Part shown: positions 8,810 to 18,278 of the stretch, one piece after another | How the letters are laid out: the number at the start of each line of letters is the position of its first letter | Position numbering within the stretch: position 1 is the stretch's first letter | Assembly: GCA_045660325.1 (NCBI GenBank) | Contig: JAZRDO010000011.1 | Span: 1 to 46,512, forward strand | Length of the DNA: 46,512 nucleotides | Direction: 5' to 3' | Origin: SVTX01 sp045660325 | Lineage (GTDB): Bacteria; Bacillota; Clostridia; Oscillospirales; CAG-272 | Notes under the pieces: model-generated | Told to the model about the DNA's origin: nothing | The model's input: the letters and a program-made list of their open reading frames with translations, nothing else | The model's database searches: none | Translations under genes and position numbers: made by a program

Positions 8810-9829
8810 ATGTCAGTTCTTATCACAGGTGGCGCGGGCTTTATCGGCTCTCACACCGCGGTTGAATTTTTAAATGCAGGCTACGACATTGTAATCGTAG
8901 ACAACTTTTCAAACAGTAAGCCTGTAGTTCTCGACAGAATCAAGCAAATTACAGGTCGCGACTTCAAGTTCTACGAGGTAGACCTTCTTGATCGCGAAGC
9001 GCTTGAAAGAGTGTTTATCGAGAATCCTGATATCGATAGCTGCATTCACTTTGCAGGTCTTAAGGCGGTTGGCGAGTCCGTTTCCGTTCCGCTTTCTTAC
9101 TACTACAACAATCTTACAGGTTCAATTATATTGTGCCAGACAATGCAAAAATATAACGTAAAGACCATTGTTTTCAGCTCGTCCGCAACGGTATACGCTA
9201 TCCCCAAGGAGGTACCGATCAAGGAGACCGCAGACGTTGGTAATGCTACAAACCCCTATGGAGAAACTAAGGTTATGATCGAGAGAATTCTTTCTGACCT
9301 TTACAATAGCGATAAGGAGTGGAACGTGTCCATTCTTCGTTATTTCAATCCTATAGGCGCTCATCAGAGTGGACTTATCGGCGAAGATCCCAAGGGAATA
9401 CCGAACAATCTTCTCCCTTACGTGGCACAGGTAGCTACAGGCAAGCTTCCTTATCTCCGCGTTTTCGGTAACGATTACGATACACACGACGGCACGGGTG
9501 TACGAGACTACATTCACGTGGTTGACCTTTCACTTGCACACCTCAAGGCGCTTGAATCCATAAAGGAAAGACACGGCGTTGATTATTTCAATATAGGCAC
9601 GGGTACAGGATATTCCGTTCTTGACGTCGTTGATGCATACGAGAAGGCATCTGGCGTTAAAATCAATTACCAGATCACTGACCGCCGCCCCGGTGATATC
9701 AGCAAATGCTACGCTGATCCTACAAAAGCAAAGGAGATACTCGGTTGGACTGCTATGTACAATCTCGCGGATATGTGCCGCGATTCCTACAATTGGCAGA
9801 GCAAAAACCCCGACGGCTATACGGAATGA
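8810..9829 (+). CDS. galE: UDP-glucose 4-epimerase GalE
   Basis: Interconverts UDP-galactose and UDP-glucose using bound NAD (Leloir pathway). The 339-residue protein has the Rossmann motif GGAGFIGSH (7-15), SSSATVY (123-129) and the catalytic YxxxK (Tyr150, Lys154) of extended short-chain dehydrogenases, plus RYFNPIGAH and GDGTGVRDYIHVVDL-like segments (here DTHDGTGVRDYIHVVDL). The RBS is GGGGG(A) directly upstream (8801-8806). Its stop overlaps the galM start in an ATGA, so epimerase and mutarotase are translated together. Confidence 0.96.
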   Translation: MSVLITGGAGFIGSHTAVEFLNAGYDIVIVDNFSNSKPVVLDRIKQITGRDFKFYEVDLLDREALERVFIENPDIDSCIHFAGLKAVGESVSVPLSYYYNNLTGSIILCQTMQKYNVKTIVFSSSATVYAIPKEVPIKETADVGNATNPYGETKVMIERILSDLYNSDKEWNVSILRYFNPIGAHQSGLIGEDPKGIPNNLLPYVAQVATGKLPYLRVFGNDYDTHDGTGVRDYIHVVDLSLAHLKALESIKERHGVDYFNIGTGTGYSVLDVVDAYEKASGVKINYQITDRRPGDISKCYADPTKAKEILGWTAMYNLADMCRDSYNWQSKNPDGYTE

Positions 9830-10884
9830 AAATAGAGAAGATCTTTTTTGGTACAACGAAGACAGGAGAGGACGTATACAAATACTCCTTGTCTAACGAT
9901 AACGGAATGACCGCCGTAATTTCCGAATTTGGTGGCGCTATCGTAAGTCTTTTCGTGCCCGATAAAAACGGAAATATTGCCGACGTGGTATGCGGCTACG
10001 ATGACCTTATAAGCTACGAAGAATCCGACGGATATCAGGGCGCGCTTATAGGCAGATGGGGCAATCGAATAGGCAAGGCGCAGTTCACACTTGACGGAGT
10101 TGAATATAAGCTGTACAAAAATGACGGGAATAACCATCTCCACGGCGGTAAGGTCGGCTTTTCAAACAAGGTATGGAAGAGCTCGGTAAAAGAGAATAGC
10201 GACTCCGTTTCTCTCGTTCTCGATTACTTCTCCCCCGACGGAGAGGAGGGATATCCAGGTAACCTCAATGTCCGTGTAACCTACACGCTTGATAATGACA
10301 ATACTCTTACAATAGAGTACTTCGCTACTACGGACAAGCTTACGGTTATAAACCTTACCAATCACTCATATTTTAATCTCGCAGGCTTTAACAGCGGAAA
10401 GGTATTCGATCACGTACTAAAGCTTGAATGCGACAGATACATTCCTACGGACGCTGAACTTATTCCTACGGGCGAGATTATGAGCGTTGAGGGAACTCCC
10501 TTTGATTTCAGAGTGCCCAAGACGATCGGCCGCGATTTCAATTTTGATAACAAGGACATGGCACTTGCCAAAGGATACGATCACTGCTTTGTCTTCACAG
10601 ACGGTATATCTGACTGTGATGAAAAAATTAAGGTTATTGAGCCCACAAGCGGAAGGGGTATGTCGGTTTACACCGACCAGCCCGCAGTTCAGTTCTATTC
10701 GGGCAATTTCTTGACCGATAATGGCTATCCCTTCAAGGGTGGCTACGTGAAAAATCTTCAGTGCGCCTTTTGTCTTGAAACCGAGGTCATGCCCGACAGT
10801 ATGAATCACGAGGGCTTCACCAAGTGTACGCTTGACAAGGACGAGGAATACAAGACCTTTACAAAATTTAAATTTGAATGGTAA
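9826..10884 (+). CDS. galM: Aldose 1-epimerase (galactose mutarotase) GalM
   Basis: Converts beta- to alpha-galactose and similar aldoses. The 352 residues show GRWGNRIGKAQF, NDGNNHLHGG (substrate-binding His), LTNHSYFNLAG (catalytic His) and the C-terminal CLETEVMPDSMNH, all characteristic of GalM. The start is ATG 9826, overlapping the galE stop; a longer open frame to 9745 runs inside galE and lacks family similarity there. An uptake system for galactose is not visible nearby. Confidence 0.94.
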   Translation: MKIEKIFFGTTKTGEDVYKYSLSNDNGMTAVISEFGGAIVSLFVPDKNGNIADVVCGYDDLISYEESDGYQGALIGRWGNRIGKAQFTLDGVEYKLYKNDGNNHLHGGKVGFSNKVWKSSVKENSDSVSLVLDYFSPDGEEGYPGNLNVRVTYTLDNDNTLTIEYFATTDKLTVINLTNHSYFNLAGFNSGKVFDHVLKLECDRYIPTDAELIPTGEIMSVEGTPFDFRVPKTIGRDFNFDNKDMALAKGYDHCFVFTDGISDCDEKIKVIEPTSGRGMSVYTDQPAVQFYSGNFLTDNGYPFKGGYVKNLQCAFCLETEVMPDSMNHEGFTKCTLDKDEEYKTFTKFKFEW

Positions 10885-10890
10885 AATGAT

Positions 10891-11697
10891 ATGGAAATGT
10901 TGAAAGAATTTTTCGGATTTGGTGGATATACAAGACCCGCTGAGGGCTATATGTCCTGGCAGCATTTAACATTTGTTTCATCGCTTATGGTTATAATGTT
11001 CGCTTTGGCTATTACGCTGGGAATCATTTATAAAAAGAAAAGCGCGAAGCAGAGAAACAGGATACTCATTATCGCCGCAATTTTAATTGATGCATTCGAG
11101 ATATTCCTGATCATTATGATGATGTGGAGAGGTAAGGACCTCACCGTATGGGAAAGAAAGCTTCCTCTCTTCCTGTGCAGTATTCAGCTCATAACTATAC
11201 CTCTTGCGGCGTTTACACGCGGAAGACTCAAGGAGGCATCACTTGATTTCGTTGCCATTTTCGGTCTTATCGGCGCGGTTTTAGGTACTTATTTTGCAGG
11301 TCAGAACTACGGATGCTATCCCGTTCTTTCGGTTGATAACGTGGTTTCGGGTATTACACACTGCATTTCGGGATTTGCAGCTCTTTACATAATGATTTCC
11401 GGAATGATGAGTATGAAATGGAAAAACATATGGATCACGTTTGCGATAATCTTCGGATTCGGAGGCGGTGCTCTCATAGCGAACAAGGCTCTTGATTACA
11501 ACTATATGTTCCTTCGTGCCGGCGACGGAACGCCTTATACGATTCTTGAAAACCTTTTGAAGTCTGTCTTAAATGAAGGCGCATTCAAGATAGTTTATCC
11601 CGCTTGTGTAATCGGAATGTTCTTGGCGCTTATCGGAGCATTCTACGGAGTATACAATCTCATAAAAACACTTTCTTCAAAGAAAAATAAAGCATAA
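10891..11697 (+). CDS. YwaF/TMEM164-like integral membrane protein
   Basis: The 268-residue protein has about seven hydrophobic segments. The order of charged loops, the SWQHLTF start before the first helix, and THCISGFAALYIMISG in the middle resemble the YwaF family (TIGR02206), whose function is poorly known. It begins 6 bp after galM and is followed by a terminator, so it is the last gene of the galE-galM transcript. The family call rests on pattern memory only. Confidence 0.7.
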   Translation: MEMLKEFFGFGGYTRPAEGYMSWQHLTFVSSLMVIMFALAITLGIIYKKKSAKQRNRILIIAAILIDAFEIFLIIMMMWRGKDLTVWERKLPLFLCSIQLITIPLAAFTRGRLKEASLDFVAIFGLIGAVLGTYFAGQNYGCYPVLSVDNVVSGITHCISGFAALYIMISGMMSMKWKNIWITFAIIFGFGGGALIANKALDYNYMFLRAGDGTPYTILENLLKSVLNEGAFKIVYPACVIGMFLALIGAFYGVYNLIKTLSSKKNKA

Positions 11698-11709
11698 CAC
11701 AATATTATT

Positions 11710-11742
11710 GCCCTTGTTCAATTATGAACAAGGGCCTTTTTA
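11710..11742 (+). terminator. Terminator between galE operon and clpC
   Basis: Stem GCCCTTGTTCA/TGAACAAGGGC (11710-11720 with 11725-11735), then CTTTTT. It lies between convergent genes. Confidence 0.9.
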
Positions 11743-14124
11743 TATTTTCTCAAAAACTATTTTACCGTTATCAACGTACGCGAAGACAGTATCACCTGCG
11801 ATGAATTTATTATTATAAAAGCCGTCAATATATTCGTCCTCAAACAAAGTAGTCACGACCCGTCTTATCTCACGCGCACCGTATTCCTTATTCCTTTTGG
11901 CATTGATCAAATGATCAATAACGTCATCAGAATACTTGATATTAATTCCGCCATTACTTATTTTGTCACAGCTTTCGTCAAGCATTTTGACAGTAATTTT
12001 CCTTATAGACTCGTCGTCAAGAGCATCAAATACAATTATCCCATCAATTCGGTTTAGAAATTCCGAAGGGAAGTGTCGCTTGATCTTATCACGTACGTTA
12101 TCCGCCCTGTTATTTTTATCCTCCGCAAGCCTGCTACCAAAGCCGACAGTCACAGCTCCCGTATCGTTTCCGCCTACGTTTGATGTCATAATTATGATCG
12201 TATTCTTAAAATCTACGCTTATACCGTGAGAATCCTTAAGTGTGCCCTCATCAAGTATTTGCAAAAGTAAATTATATATATCACTGTGCGCCTTTTCAAT
12301 CTCATCGAAAAGCACTATTGAATAAGGCTTCCTCCTGACCTTCTCCGTAAGATAGCCTGAATCGTCGTATCCTATATAGCCAGGGGGTGAGCCTATAAGC
12401 TTTGAGACACTGTGTCGCTCCATATACTCGGACATATCAAGCCTTATAATACTTTCATAATCCCCGAAAAGCTCAAACGACAGTTCTTTACACAGTTGAG
12501 TTTTTCCGACACCCGTAGGGCCTGCGAACAAAAATGAGGCAATAGGCTTTGTCGTATCTCGGATTCCCGAGCGCGAGCGCAAAAGAGTTCTTGAAACACG
12601 GCTTACGGCATCCTCCTGACCAATGATACTTTTATTAAGCTTTTTTGATAAAGAATAAAGCTTTTCCTTTTCTGAGCTTAGTATGTGAGACAGGGAAATA
12701 CCCGTCCACATTGAAAGCGTCCTCGCAATATCCTCACGAGTCAAAATTATCTCGGTATTGCTTGACTGTTTCGGGATGCCTTCCTCCTCTCTTAAAGCCG
12801 ACACTCTCTCGAGATCCCCCTCGATCAATGCCTGATTCTTCTCATTATCAAGATCAGCGAAATGATCCTTGAGACTTCGTCTCTCATGAATATTGTCAAG
12901 TATCTTGATTCTCGATGCTGATTCATCAAGAAGATCTATTGCCTTATCGGGAAGATATCTGTTGCTGATATACCGCTTTGATAAATTAACCGCGGCAATT
13001 ACCGTTTCGCGCGGAATTTTGACTCCGTGATGCGATTCATACCTGGGAATTATGCCTTCTATAATTTCAATAGCACTTTCAACACTCGGCTCCGAAACGT
13101 ACACGGGCTGAAATCTGCGCTCAAGAGCCGAGTCCTTTTCTATATGCCTTTTATATTCTGATACGGTTGTTGCTCCGATTATCTTCAGCTCACCGCGAGC
13201 AAGTATGGGTTTTATAATGTTTGCCGCATCAAGCGCCCCCTCAGCTGCCCCTGCGCCGACTATCGTGTGTATTTCGTCAATAAAGAGGATCACGTTCGTG
13301 TTTTTTCTCACCTCGGAAATAAGTCCCTTGAATCTTTCTTCAAACTCGCCACGATATTTTGCTCCTGCTATCATTGACCCTATATCAATCGAATAAAGCC
13401 TGTAGCCGCGAAGATTATCGGGAATATCTCCATCCGATATTCTTTGCGCGATGCCTTCGACGATCGCCGTCTTACCAACACCCGCTTCTCCTATCAGACA
13501 AGGATTATTCTTTGTCCGTCTTGACAGTATTTGTATTATACGCAGGCTCTCCTCATCACGTCCTGTGATACGGTCAAACTTGCCTTCGGTTGCCTCGCGT
13601 GTCATATCTCTTCCATAAGCGGAAAGCATTTTCGAGCTTTTTTTATCCTTGCTTAAGGGATCGCTTACCTCCTGAGCATTTTTATCGGGAAGTGTAGAGA
13701 AATATCCCTCAAGAGTGCTTTTGATCTCCCCAATGTCAATACAAAGTATCTCAAGTATTTTGTAAGCTACACAGCTTTTATCGTACAAGATCGCATATAA
13801 AATATGCTCTGTACCTATATATCTTTGCCCACGCGCTTCGTATTCAATGGACGCCTGCTCAATGATCCTCTTACATCCGGGCGTCATATCCTTACTCGTT
13901 ATATATCCGTAAGTACCGAGTCCCGATATATTTTCAACCTCCCGTCTTACGTGCGCGGAAATTACGCCGCTTTTGCTCATTATCCTTGCGGCAACACAGT
14001 CGCTAACGGAAAGTATCCCTAAAAGCAAATGCTCGCTACCAACGTATGAATGTCCCATTTCTCTTGCAATCTCCACGGCCGACGAAAGCGAGCTTTGTGC
14101 CTTGACAGTAAACTTTTCCGACAT
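11740..14124 (-). CDS. clpC: ATP-dependent Clp unfoldase ClpC
   Basis: Hexameric AAA+ unfoldase that feeds proteins to ClpP. The 794 residues contain two N-terminal Clp repeats (about 1-140), AAA1 with GEAGVGKT (212-219) and FIDEIH, a middle domain with a UVR-like helix (LIEGDLERVSALREEE), and AAA2 with GPTGVGKT and LFDEIEKAH. The VGFG loop in the second AAA domain (TVGFGSR) fits the ClpP-contact loop. GGAGGAAG precedes the ATG. It is the last gene of the mcsA-mcsB-clpC cluster, 24 bp after mcsB. Confidence 0.95.
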   Translation of the reverse strand: MSEKFTVKAQSSLSSAVEIAREMGHSYVGSEHLLLGILSVSDCVAARIMSKSGVISAHVRREVENISGLGTYGYITSKDMTPGCKRIIEQASIEYEARGQRYIGTEHILYAILYDKSCVAYKILEILCIDIGEIKSTLEGYFSTLPDKNAQEVSDPLSKDKKSSKMLSAYGRDMTREATEGKFDRITGRDEESLRIIQILSRRTKNNPCLIGEAGVGKTAIVEGIAQRISDGDIPDNLRGYRLYSIDIGSMIAGAKYRGEFEERFKGLISEVRKNTNVILFIDEIHTIVGAGAAEGALDAANIIKPILARGELKIIGATTVSEYKRHIEKDSALERRFQPVYVSEPSVESAIEIIEGIIPRYESHHGVKIPRETVIAAVNLSKRYISNRYLPDKAIDLLDESASRIKILDNIHERRSLKDHFADLDNEKNQALIEGDLERVSALREEEGIPKQSSNTEIILTREDIARTLSMWTGISLSHILSSEKEKLYSLSKKLNKSIIGQEDAVSRVSRTLLRSRSGIRDTTKPIASFLFAGPTGVGKTQLCKELSFELFGDYESIIRLDMSEYMERHSVSKLIGSPPGYIGYDDSGYLTEKVRRKPYSIVLFDEIEKAHSDIYNLLLQILDEGTLKDSHGISVDFKNTIIIMTSNVGGNDTGAVTVGFGSRLAEDKNNRADNVRDKIKRHFPSEFLNRIDGIIVFDALDDESIRKITVKMLDESCDKISNGGINIKYSDDVIDHLINAKRNKEYGAREIRRVVTTLFEDEYIDGFYNNKFIAGDTVFAYVDNGKIVFEKI

Positions 14125-14148
14125 ATCTTCCTCCGATAACGCAAATAA

Positions 14149-15171
14149 TCAAATCGCTTTTCTTTTCTTTACAAAAGAATTAAGTCTTGCAGCCCGCAAT
14201 TTTTCACACGCCTCAAGGCTATCGGGCTTATTTATCTCACTTGCATAAATATATGTATTCATAAGCTCCATATATAACGTGTTGAGCGTTTTAATGTCAA
14301 TGGAAAACGGAAGGGAATCATCGCAGCCGACTGACATTGCAAGTCTTATATCCGAAAGCATTGAAAGCAGCTCCTCCTCACCGCACGACGAGCAGTATTC
14401 CATAATTCCAATACTGCGCCACGCCTTATTTATAACGGCATTATTGTTGCCAAAAACATTACTTTCATATTCCTTTTCAAGTGAAATTAAATATTTAATG
14501 AAATGAATGATTTTTTCCTTTGCGCTTTGAATCGACATCGACGGCGCGGGAATATAATCAACAATAAAATAGTTACCTGCATTTTGTGAATAAGTATACA
14601 TAGGGTATATCTGAACGGAGTGTGCATCAGCGCGTCGCTTTATCTTTTTTAACTCTCCTACCCCCGCGATACCCGGCAAATACAACGCCACCGAAAACTC
14701 GACCCCGTGTCCACTGTGCATCGGAAATGGGGACAGATATCCGCGCGCAGGGGAATATGCAAAGCTGAAATTATTATCAAGCAAAGCCTCTGCCTCGCTT
14801 GATATTTTATACGCCTCATCAATAGCATTTCCGCAAAGCAAGGATTGAATGCAAAAAGAATCAAAGCCTCCTAAGGAAATGCTGAGGCTGCACGGCTCAT
14901 TGAACATAAGTGCTCGCTCACTTCCGCCCCGTAAAAATCCGTTGTCTATATATCCTTGCTCGGCGTACGAGAGTATATTTTCATCATTCAACGCTTCGCT
15001 TGAATGAAATCCGTTTGCTTCAAGCAATCTTTTGGCTTCCTTTACAACGTCGTAAATTGATCTTTGCTCCTCATTGACGTTAAATTTCAAATTTTCGATA
15101 TTTCGGTAAATTCTTACCCTCGACCAAAGAACGTTTATCGCATCCGCGCCATCCGTATTATACCAACACAT
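14149..15171 (-). CDS. mcsB: McsB-like protein arginine kinase homologue, active site degenerate
   Basis: McsB phosphorylates arginines on misfolded proteins to mark them for ClpCP. This 340-residue homologue keeps the fold landmarks: WSRVRIYRN (16-24; SSRIRLARN in active enzymes), RGYL (143-146) and a C-terminal LSDIRLAMSVG. The catalytic stretch normally read as RGYLTSCPTNVGTG is RGYLSPFPMHSGHG (143-156), so the reactive Cys is Phe149. The GEGSEAVGN substrate loop is TYSQNAGN (193-200), losing its Glu, and NEEDH is NEPCS (91-95). It is probably a pseudokinase, perhaps still an adaptor for ClpC. Strong RBS AAAGGAG; 20 bp after mcsA. Confidence 0.82.
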   Translation of the reverse strand: MCWYNTDGADAINVLWSRVRIYRNIENLKFNVNEEQRSIYDVVKEAKRLLEANGFHSSEALNDENILSYAEQGYIDNGFLRGGSERALMFNEPCSLSISLGGFDSFCIQSLLCGNAIDEAYKISSEAEALLDNNFSFAYSPARGYLSPFPMHSGHGVEFSVALYLPGIAGVGELKKIKRRADAHSVQIYPMYTYSQNAGNYFIVDYIPAPSMSIQSAKEKIIHFIKYLISLEKEYESNVFGNNNAVINKAWRSIGIMEYCSSCGEEELLSMLSDIRLAMSVGCDDSLPFSIDIKTLNTLYMELMNTYIYASEINKPDSLEACEKLRAARLNSFVKKRKAI

Positions 15172-15191
15172 ATTTCTTCTCCTTTACCAAT

Positions 15192-15707
15192 TTATGTATC
15201 CATTCTTCTTATTTCATCACGCAGGGTAGCCGCAAGCTCGAAATCCTCGCGCTCAATTGCCACCTTAAGATTCATACGAAGAGCCTTGATTCTTTCTTCT
15301 CGCAAAATTCTCTGGCTGTATCTTTGAGGCATCTGCGCAGCCTCTCGCTGATATTCCGCATCCCCGTAGCAGTTCATTTGATGACACCCCGAAAATGCCG
15401 AATAACAATCGGGGCAGTTAAGATATCCTCGCCGCAATACATCTCCGACACTGATATTACACTCGCTGCAGTAAAGGGAAGAATCAATATCATCCTTACA
15501 AAAATACATAAGGCTTTCATTATGCGCCAGCTCATACAAATACGAGATAGGAGAATATTTTTTATCATCTCCCTCTATGGCACCGAGATACTCCCTTAAA
15601 TTACCCTTAATTAAAACCGCGCACGAATTACAAAGGGAATGCCGCGTGCGGTCAAGCTCGGTATAAAAGACAGTAGCCTTTTTAATTTTGCATTTTTCAC
15701 ATAACAT
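15192..15707 (-). CDS. mcsA: McsA-like zinc-finger/UVR protein
   Basis: McsA activates McsB and senses stress through zinc-bound cysteines. The 171-residue protein has four CxxC pairs (CEKC 3-6, CNSC 26-29, CSEC 80-83, CPDC 98-101) and a C-terminal UVR motif (about 136-169, LKVAIEREDFELAATLRDEI). GGAGG lies 10 nt before the ATG. It is the first gene of the cluster; ctsR, which usually precedes it, is missing. Confidence 0.9.
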   Translation of the reverse strand: MLCEKCKIKKATVFYTELDRTRHSLCNSCAVLIKGNLREYLGAIEGDDKKYSPISYLYELAHNESLMYFCKDDIDSSLYCSECNISVGDVLRRGYLNCPDCYSAFSGCHQMNCYGDAEYQREAAQMPQRYSQRILREERIKALRMNLKVAIEREDFELAATLRDEIRRMDT

Positions 15708-15905
15708 ATTTTAAAATCCTCCTATTTAGATATGTTTAGCTATGCTTTTACATTTGTTTTTGCATATTAAAGCAAAAGAGAGACTAATTGCTCTTTTTTT
15801 AATCTTTACTGTTTTATTTTACACTTTCTTTTTTGAAAATGCTGTCGCAATATGTTCATTTTTCAAATTCATCAATTATTTACAATTAGTATTATATACA
15901 TTTAA
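15708..15905. other. Divergent intergenic region, mcsA / decarboxylase operon
   Basis: AT-rich. I see no heptad-repeat CtsR operator (GGTCAAA type) and no CIRCE element. A weak inverted repeat (AAAAGAG at about 15775, CTCTTTT at about 15792) is present. No convincing minus-strand promoter for mcsA was found. Confidence 0.4.
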
Positions 15906-15934
15906 TTGACAATAAACGGCAAATAAGGTATAAT
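15906..15934 (+). promoter_or_regulatory. Promoter of the biotin-dependent decarboxylase operon
   Basis: TTGACA (15906-15911), 17-bp spacer, TATAAT (15929-15934): both hexamers perfect. It leaves a leader of about 75 nt before ATG 16015. Confidence 0.85.
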
Positions 15935-16014
15935 TAATTTATAATGGGGAGAAAAGGTACTCTTTTTTAATGCGTTGAAAAGCGCGCTCCCTCATATATT
16001 CATTGGAGGCAAAA

Positions 16015-17337
16015 ATGGATAAGAATTCTACTATTGGAAATCAAAAAATCGCCTCTCTGTTCGACTGCGATACGTTTGTTGAAATCGGCGCTTATATCAA
16101 GAGATGTGGTGCGGATTCCGCTTACGACGGAGTGATCTGCGGATACGGCTCTGTATCCGGAAAGCTCGCGTTCGCATTTGTTCAGGACAGCGACAGAACA
16201 AAGGGCGCATTCGACGAGGTCGGTGCAAAGAAGATCGCTATGCTTTACGATATGGCTATCAAGAATGGCGCACCCGTAATCGGTGTGTTTGATAGCGCGG
16301 GAGCAGCAGTGCTCGAAGGAAGCGCAGCTCTTTCTGCTTACGGAAGCTTTATGGGTTGCGTTGCAAAGGCTTCGGGTATCATTCCCCAGATCGCAATTAT
16401 CGACGGAGTATGCACAGGACTTTCTCTTTGCACATCCGCTATGTTTGACATTATAATCAAGGTTGAGAATAAGGCTCAGACCTATATTTCTGCAACCGCT
16501 AAAAACAACGAAAAGGCACTCAAGCCCTCAATTATTGCAAAGGACGAGGACGAGGCATTCGCTACTGTACGCGAGCTTGTTGAGATTCTTCCTCAGAACA
16601 ACAACGATAACGCTTGTGTTATGAGTGGCGACGATGCAGGAAGACCCGTTGCTATTAACGGTCTTACAGGCAAGACTCTCATCGAAGAGCTTTGCGATAA
16701 CGGTAAGTTCATCGAGCTTTGCGCTGATGCGGGAAAAGAGATCGTTTGCGGTCTTGGCTTCTTTGGCGGTGTGCTTTGCGGTGTTATTGCTTCAAATAAC
16801 GAAGCAAACGGCGGTAAGCTTACCTGCCGCGGAGTAAAGAAGGCAAGCGAGCTTATCTCCTTCTGCGACAGATTTAATATTAGCCTTGTAACTCTCGTTG
16901 ACTCTGAGGGCTTTAGCGATAACATTTGCTCGTCCGCTCCCGCTACTCTCGTTTCCGCGTATGCTAACTCTACAAATGCGAAGGTAACGGTTGTTTGCGG
17001 TAAGGCATACGGCGCAGGCTTTACACTCCTCGGATCTAAGGCTATCGGCGCGGATATTGAATTTGCAACAAGCAACTCTACTATCAGCGTTATGTCTCCC
17101 GAGAGTGCAGTAGCATTCCTTATGAACGACGAAATCACTCACGAAAAATCCAGAGCGCAGGTTGAGGCGGAATGGTGCGAAAAGTACGCATCTGCAGTAT
17201 GCGCGGCAGAGAAGGGCGATATCGACGACGTCATCGCTGAGGACGAGATTCGCGCTCGCATTTGCGCATCACTCTATATGCTCGCAACTAAGGCCGACAA
17301 GGCTCCCGAAAAGAAACACTTCAAGGTGTCTCTCTAA
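16015..17337 (+). CDS. Biotin-dependent carboxyltransferase subunit (MmdA / transcarboxylase 12S type)
   Basis: Crotonase-fold carboxyltransferase that would move CO2 between an acyl-CoA (methylmalonyl-, malonyl- or glutaconyl-CoA-like) and the biotin carrier. The N-half has DGVICGYGSVSGKLAF and DSAGAAVLEGSAALSAYG (DSGGARI.EG in canonical MmdA); the C-half has GLGFFGGVLCGVIAS, GKAYGAGFTLLGSK and the MSPESAVAFL segment. At 440 residues it is shorter than usual (about 510). The start is ATG 16015, 5 nt after GGAGG (16005-16009); the frame also contains an upstream TTG at 16003 that overlaps the RBS. First gene of the operon. Confidence 0.85.
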   Translation: MDKNSTIGNQKIASLFDCDTFVEIGAYIKRCGADSAYDGVICGYGSVSGKLAFAFVQDSDRTKGAFDEVGAKKIAMLYDMAIKNGAPVIGVFDSAGAAVLEGSAALSAYGSFMGCVAKASGIIPQIAIIDGVCTGLSLCTSAMFDIIIKVENKAQTYISATAKNNEKALKPSIIAKDEDEAFATVRELVEILPQNNNDNACVMSGDDAGRPVAINGLTGKTLIEELCDNGKFIELCADAGKEIVCGLGFFGGVLCGVIASNNEANGGKLTCRGVKKASELISFCDRFNISLVTLVDSEGFSDNICSSAPATLVSAYANSTNAKVTVVCGKAYGAGFTLLGSKAIGADIEFATSNSTISVMSPESAVAFLMNDEITHEKSRAQVEAEWCEKYASAVCAAEKGDIDDVIAEDEIRARICASLYMLATKADKAPEKKHFKVSL

Positions 17338-17358
17338 GCTAAAAGGGGGTATTCAAAT

Positions 17359-17838
17359 ATGAAATTGTTCAAGAAAATAAGCATATTTGCTTCGTCATCC
17401 CTTGTTTTAAGTCTTATTTTCTCGGTATGTGCATTCGCTACCGAAATCACTAACGACACAAAACCTGAAAGCTTTTCCGACCGTCTTGAGCTTGCGCTTC
17501 AAGGCACTGTAACCGGAATAGTAATGGTTTTCGCAGTTTTGACACTCCTAACTCTTATTCTTTATCTTTCAAAGGTAATTTTCTATAACATTCCTCAGAA
17601 GAGAAGAGAAAAGGAGAAGGCAAAGAACGAGGTAACATTCGAGCAAACTACACCTTCCATCCCTGTAGTTGAAGAGCCCGTATCCAACGAGGCGGATGAC
17701 ACAGAGCTTGCTGCAGTAATTACTGCGGCTATCGCGGCTATGCTTGATAGCGAAGAATATAAAGAAGAATTCCGCGGTGGCTTCAGAGTTGTTTCCTTTA
17801 AGAGAAGCGACAACTCGGGCGCTTGGAACAAAAAATGA
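17359..17838 (+). CDS. OadG-like gamma subunit of Na+-pumping decarboxylase
   Basis: Small membrane subunit thought to anchor and assemble the complex. The 159 residues begin with a signal-like segment, then a single strong transmembrane helix (about 50-72), a charged linker, and a DDTELAAVITAAIAAMLDSEE / GGFRVVSFKR C-terminus typical of clostridial OadG-like proteins. It sits between the carboxyltransferase (21 bp upstream) and the biotin carrier. Confidence 0.8.
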   Translation: MKLFKKISIFASSSLVLSLIFSVCAFATEITNDTKPESFSDRLELALQGTVTGIVMVFAVLTLLTLILYLSKVIFYNIPQKRREKEKAKNEVTFEQTTPSIPVVEEPVSNEADDTELAAVITAAIAAMLDSEEYKEEFRGGFRVVSFKRSDNSGAWNKK

Positions 17839-17871
17839 TCTCACAAATTCAGAAAGGTTGGCTTATATAAA

Positions 17872-18243
17872 ATGAAAAGATTTAACGTTACAGTAAACGG
17901 CGTATCCTACGACGTTACAGTTGAAGAAATTAATGAAGGCGCAACAACACCCGTGCAGGCTCCCGTAGCACCTAAGGCTGCTCCTGCAGCTGCACCCAAG
18001 GCTGCTCCCGTACAGAACGGTACAGCAGGCGCAATAAAGGTAAAGGCACCTATGCCCGGTAACATTATAAAAGTAAATGTGAACGTAGGCGACACAGTAA
18101 AGAAGGGCGACGTTCTCTGTGTTCTCGAGGCTATGAAGATGGAAAACGACATTTCTGCTCCTTCAGACGGCACAGTTGCTTCCGTAAACGTACAGAAGGG
18201 CGCTTCGGTTCAGTCCGAGGAAGTTTTGATTACACTTAACTGA
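17872..18243 (+). CDS. Biotin carboxyl carrier protein of the decarboxylase
   Basis: Carries the carboxyl group on biotin between active sites. The 123-residue protein has an N-terminal KRFNVTVNGVSYDVTVEE strand region, an Ala/Pro-rich flexible linker (about 25-50) and a biotinyl domain with EAMKMEND; Lys89 is the predicted biotinylation site. Equivalent to the transcarboxylase 1.3S or MmdC subunit. Confidence 0.93.
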   Translation: MKRFNVTVNGVSYDVTVEEINEGATTPVQAPVAPKAAPAAAPKAAPVQNGTAGAIKVKAPMPGNIIKVNVNVGDTVKKGDVLCVLEAMKMENDISAPSDGTVASVNVQKGASVQSEEVLITLN

Positions 18244-18278
18244 TAATTCCCAAATTCCAGGAAAGGACATATTATAAT

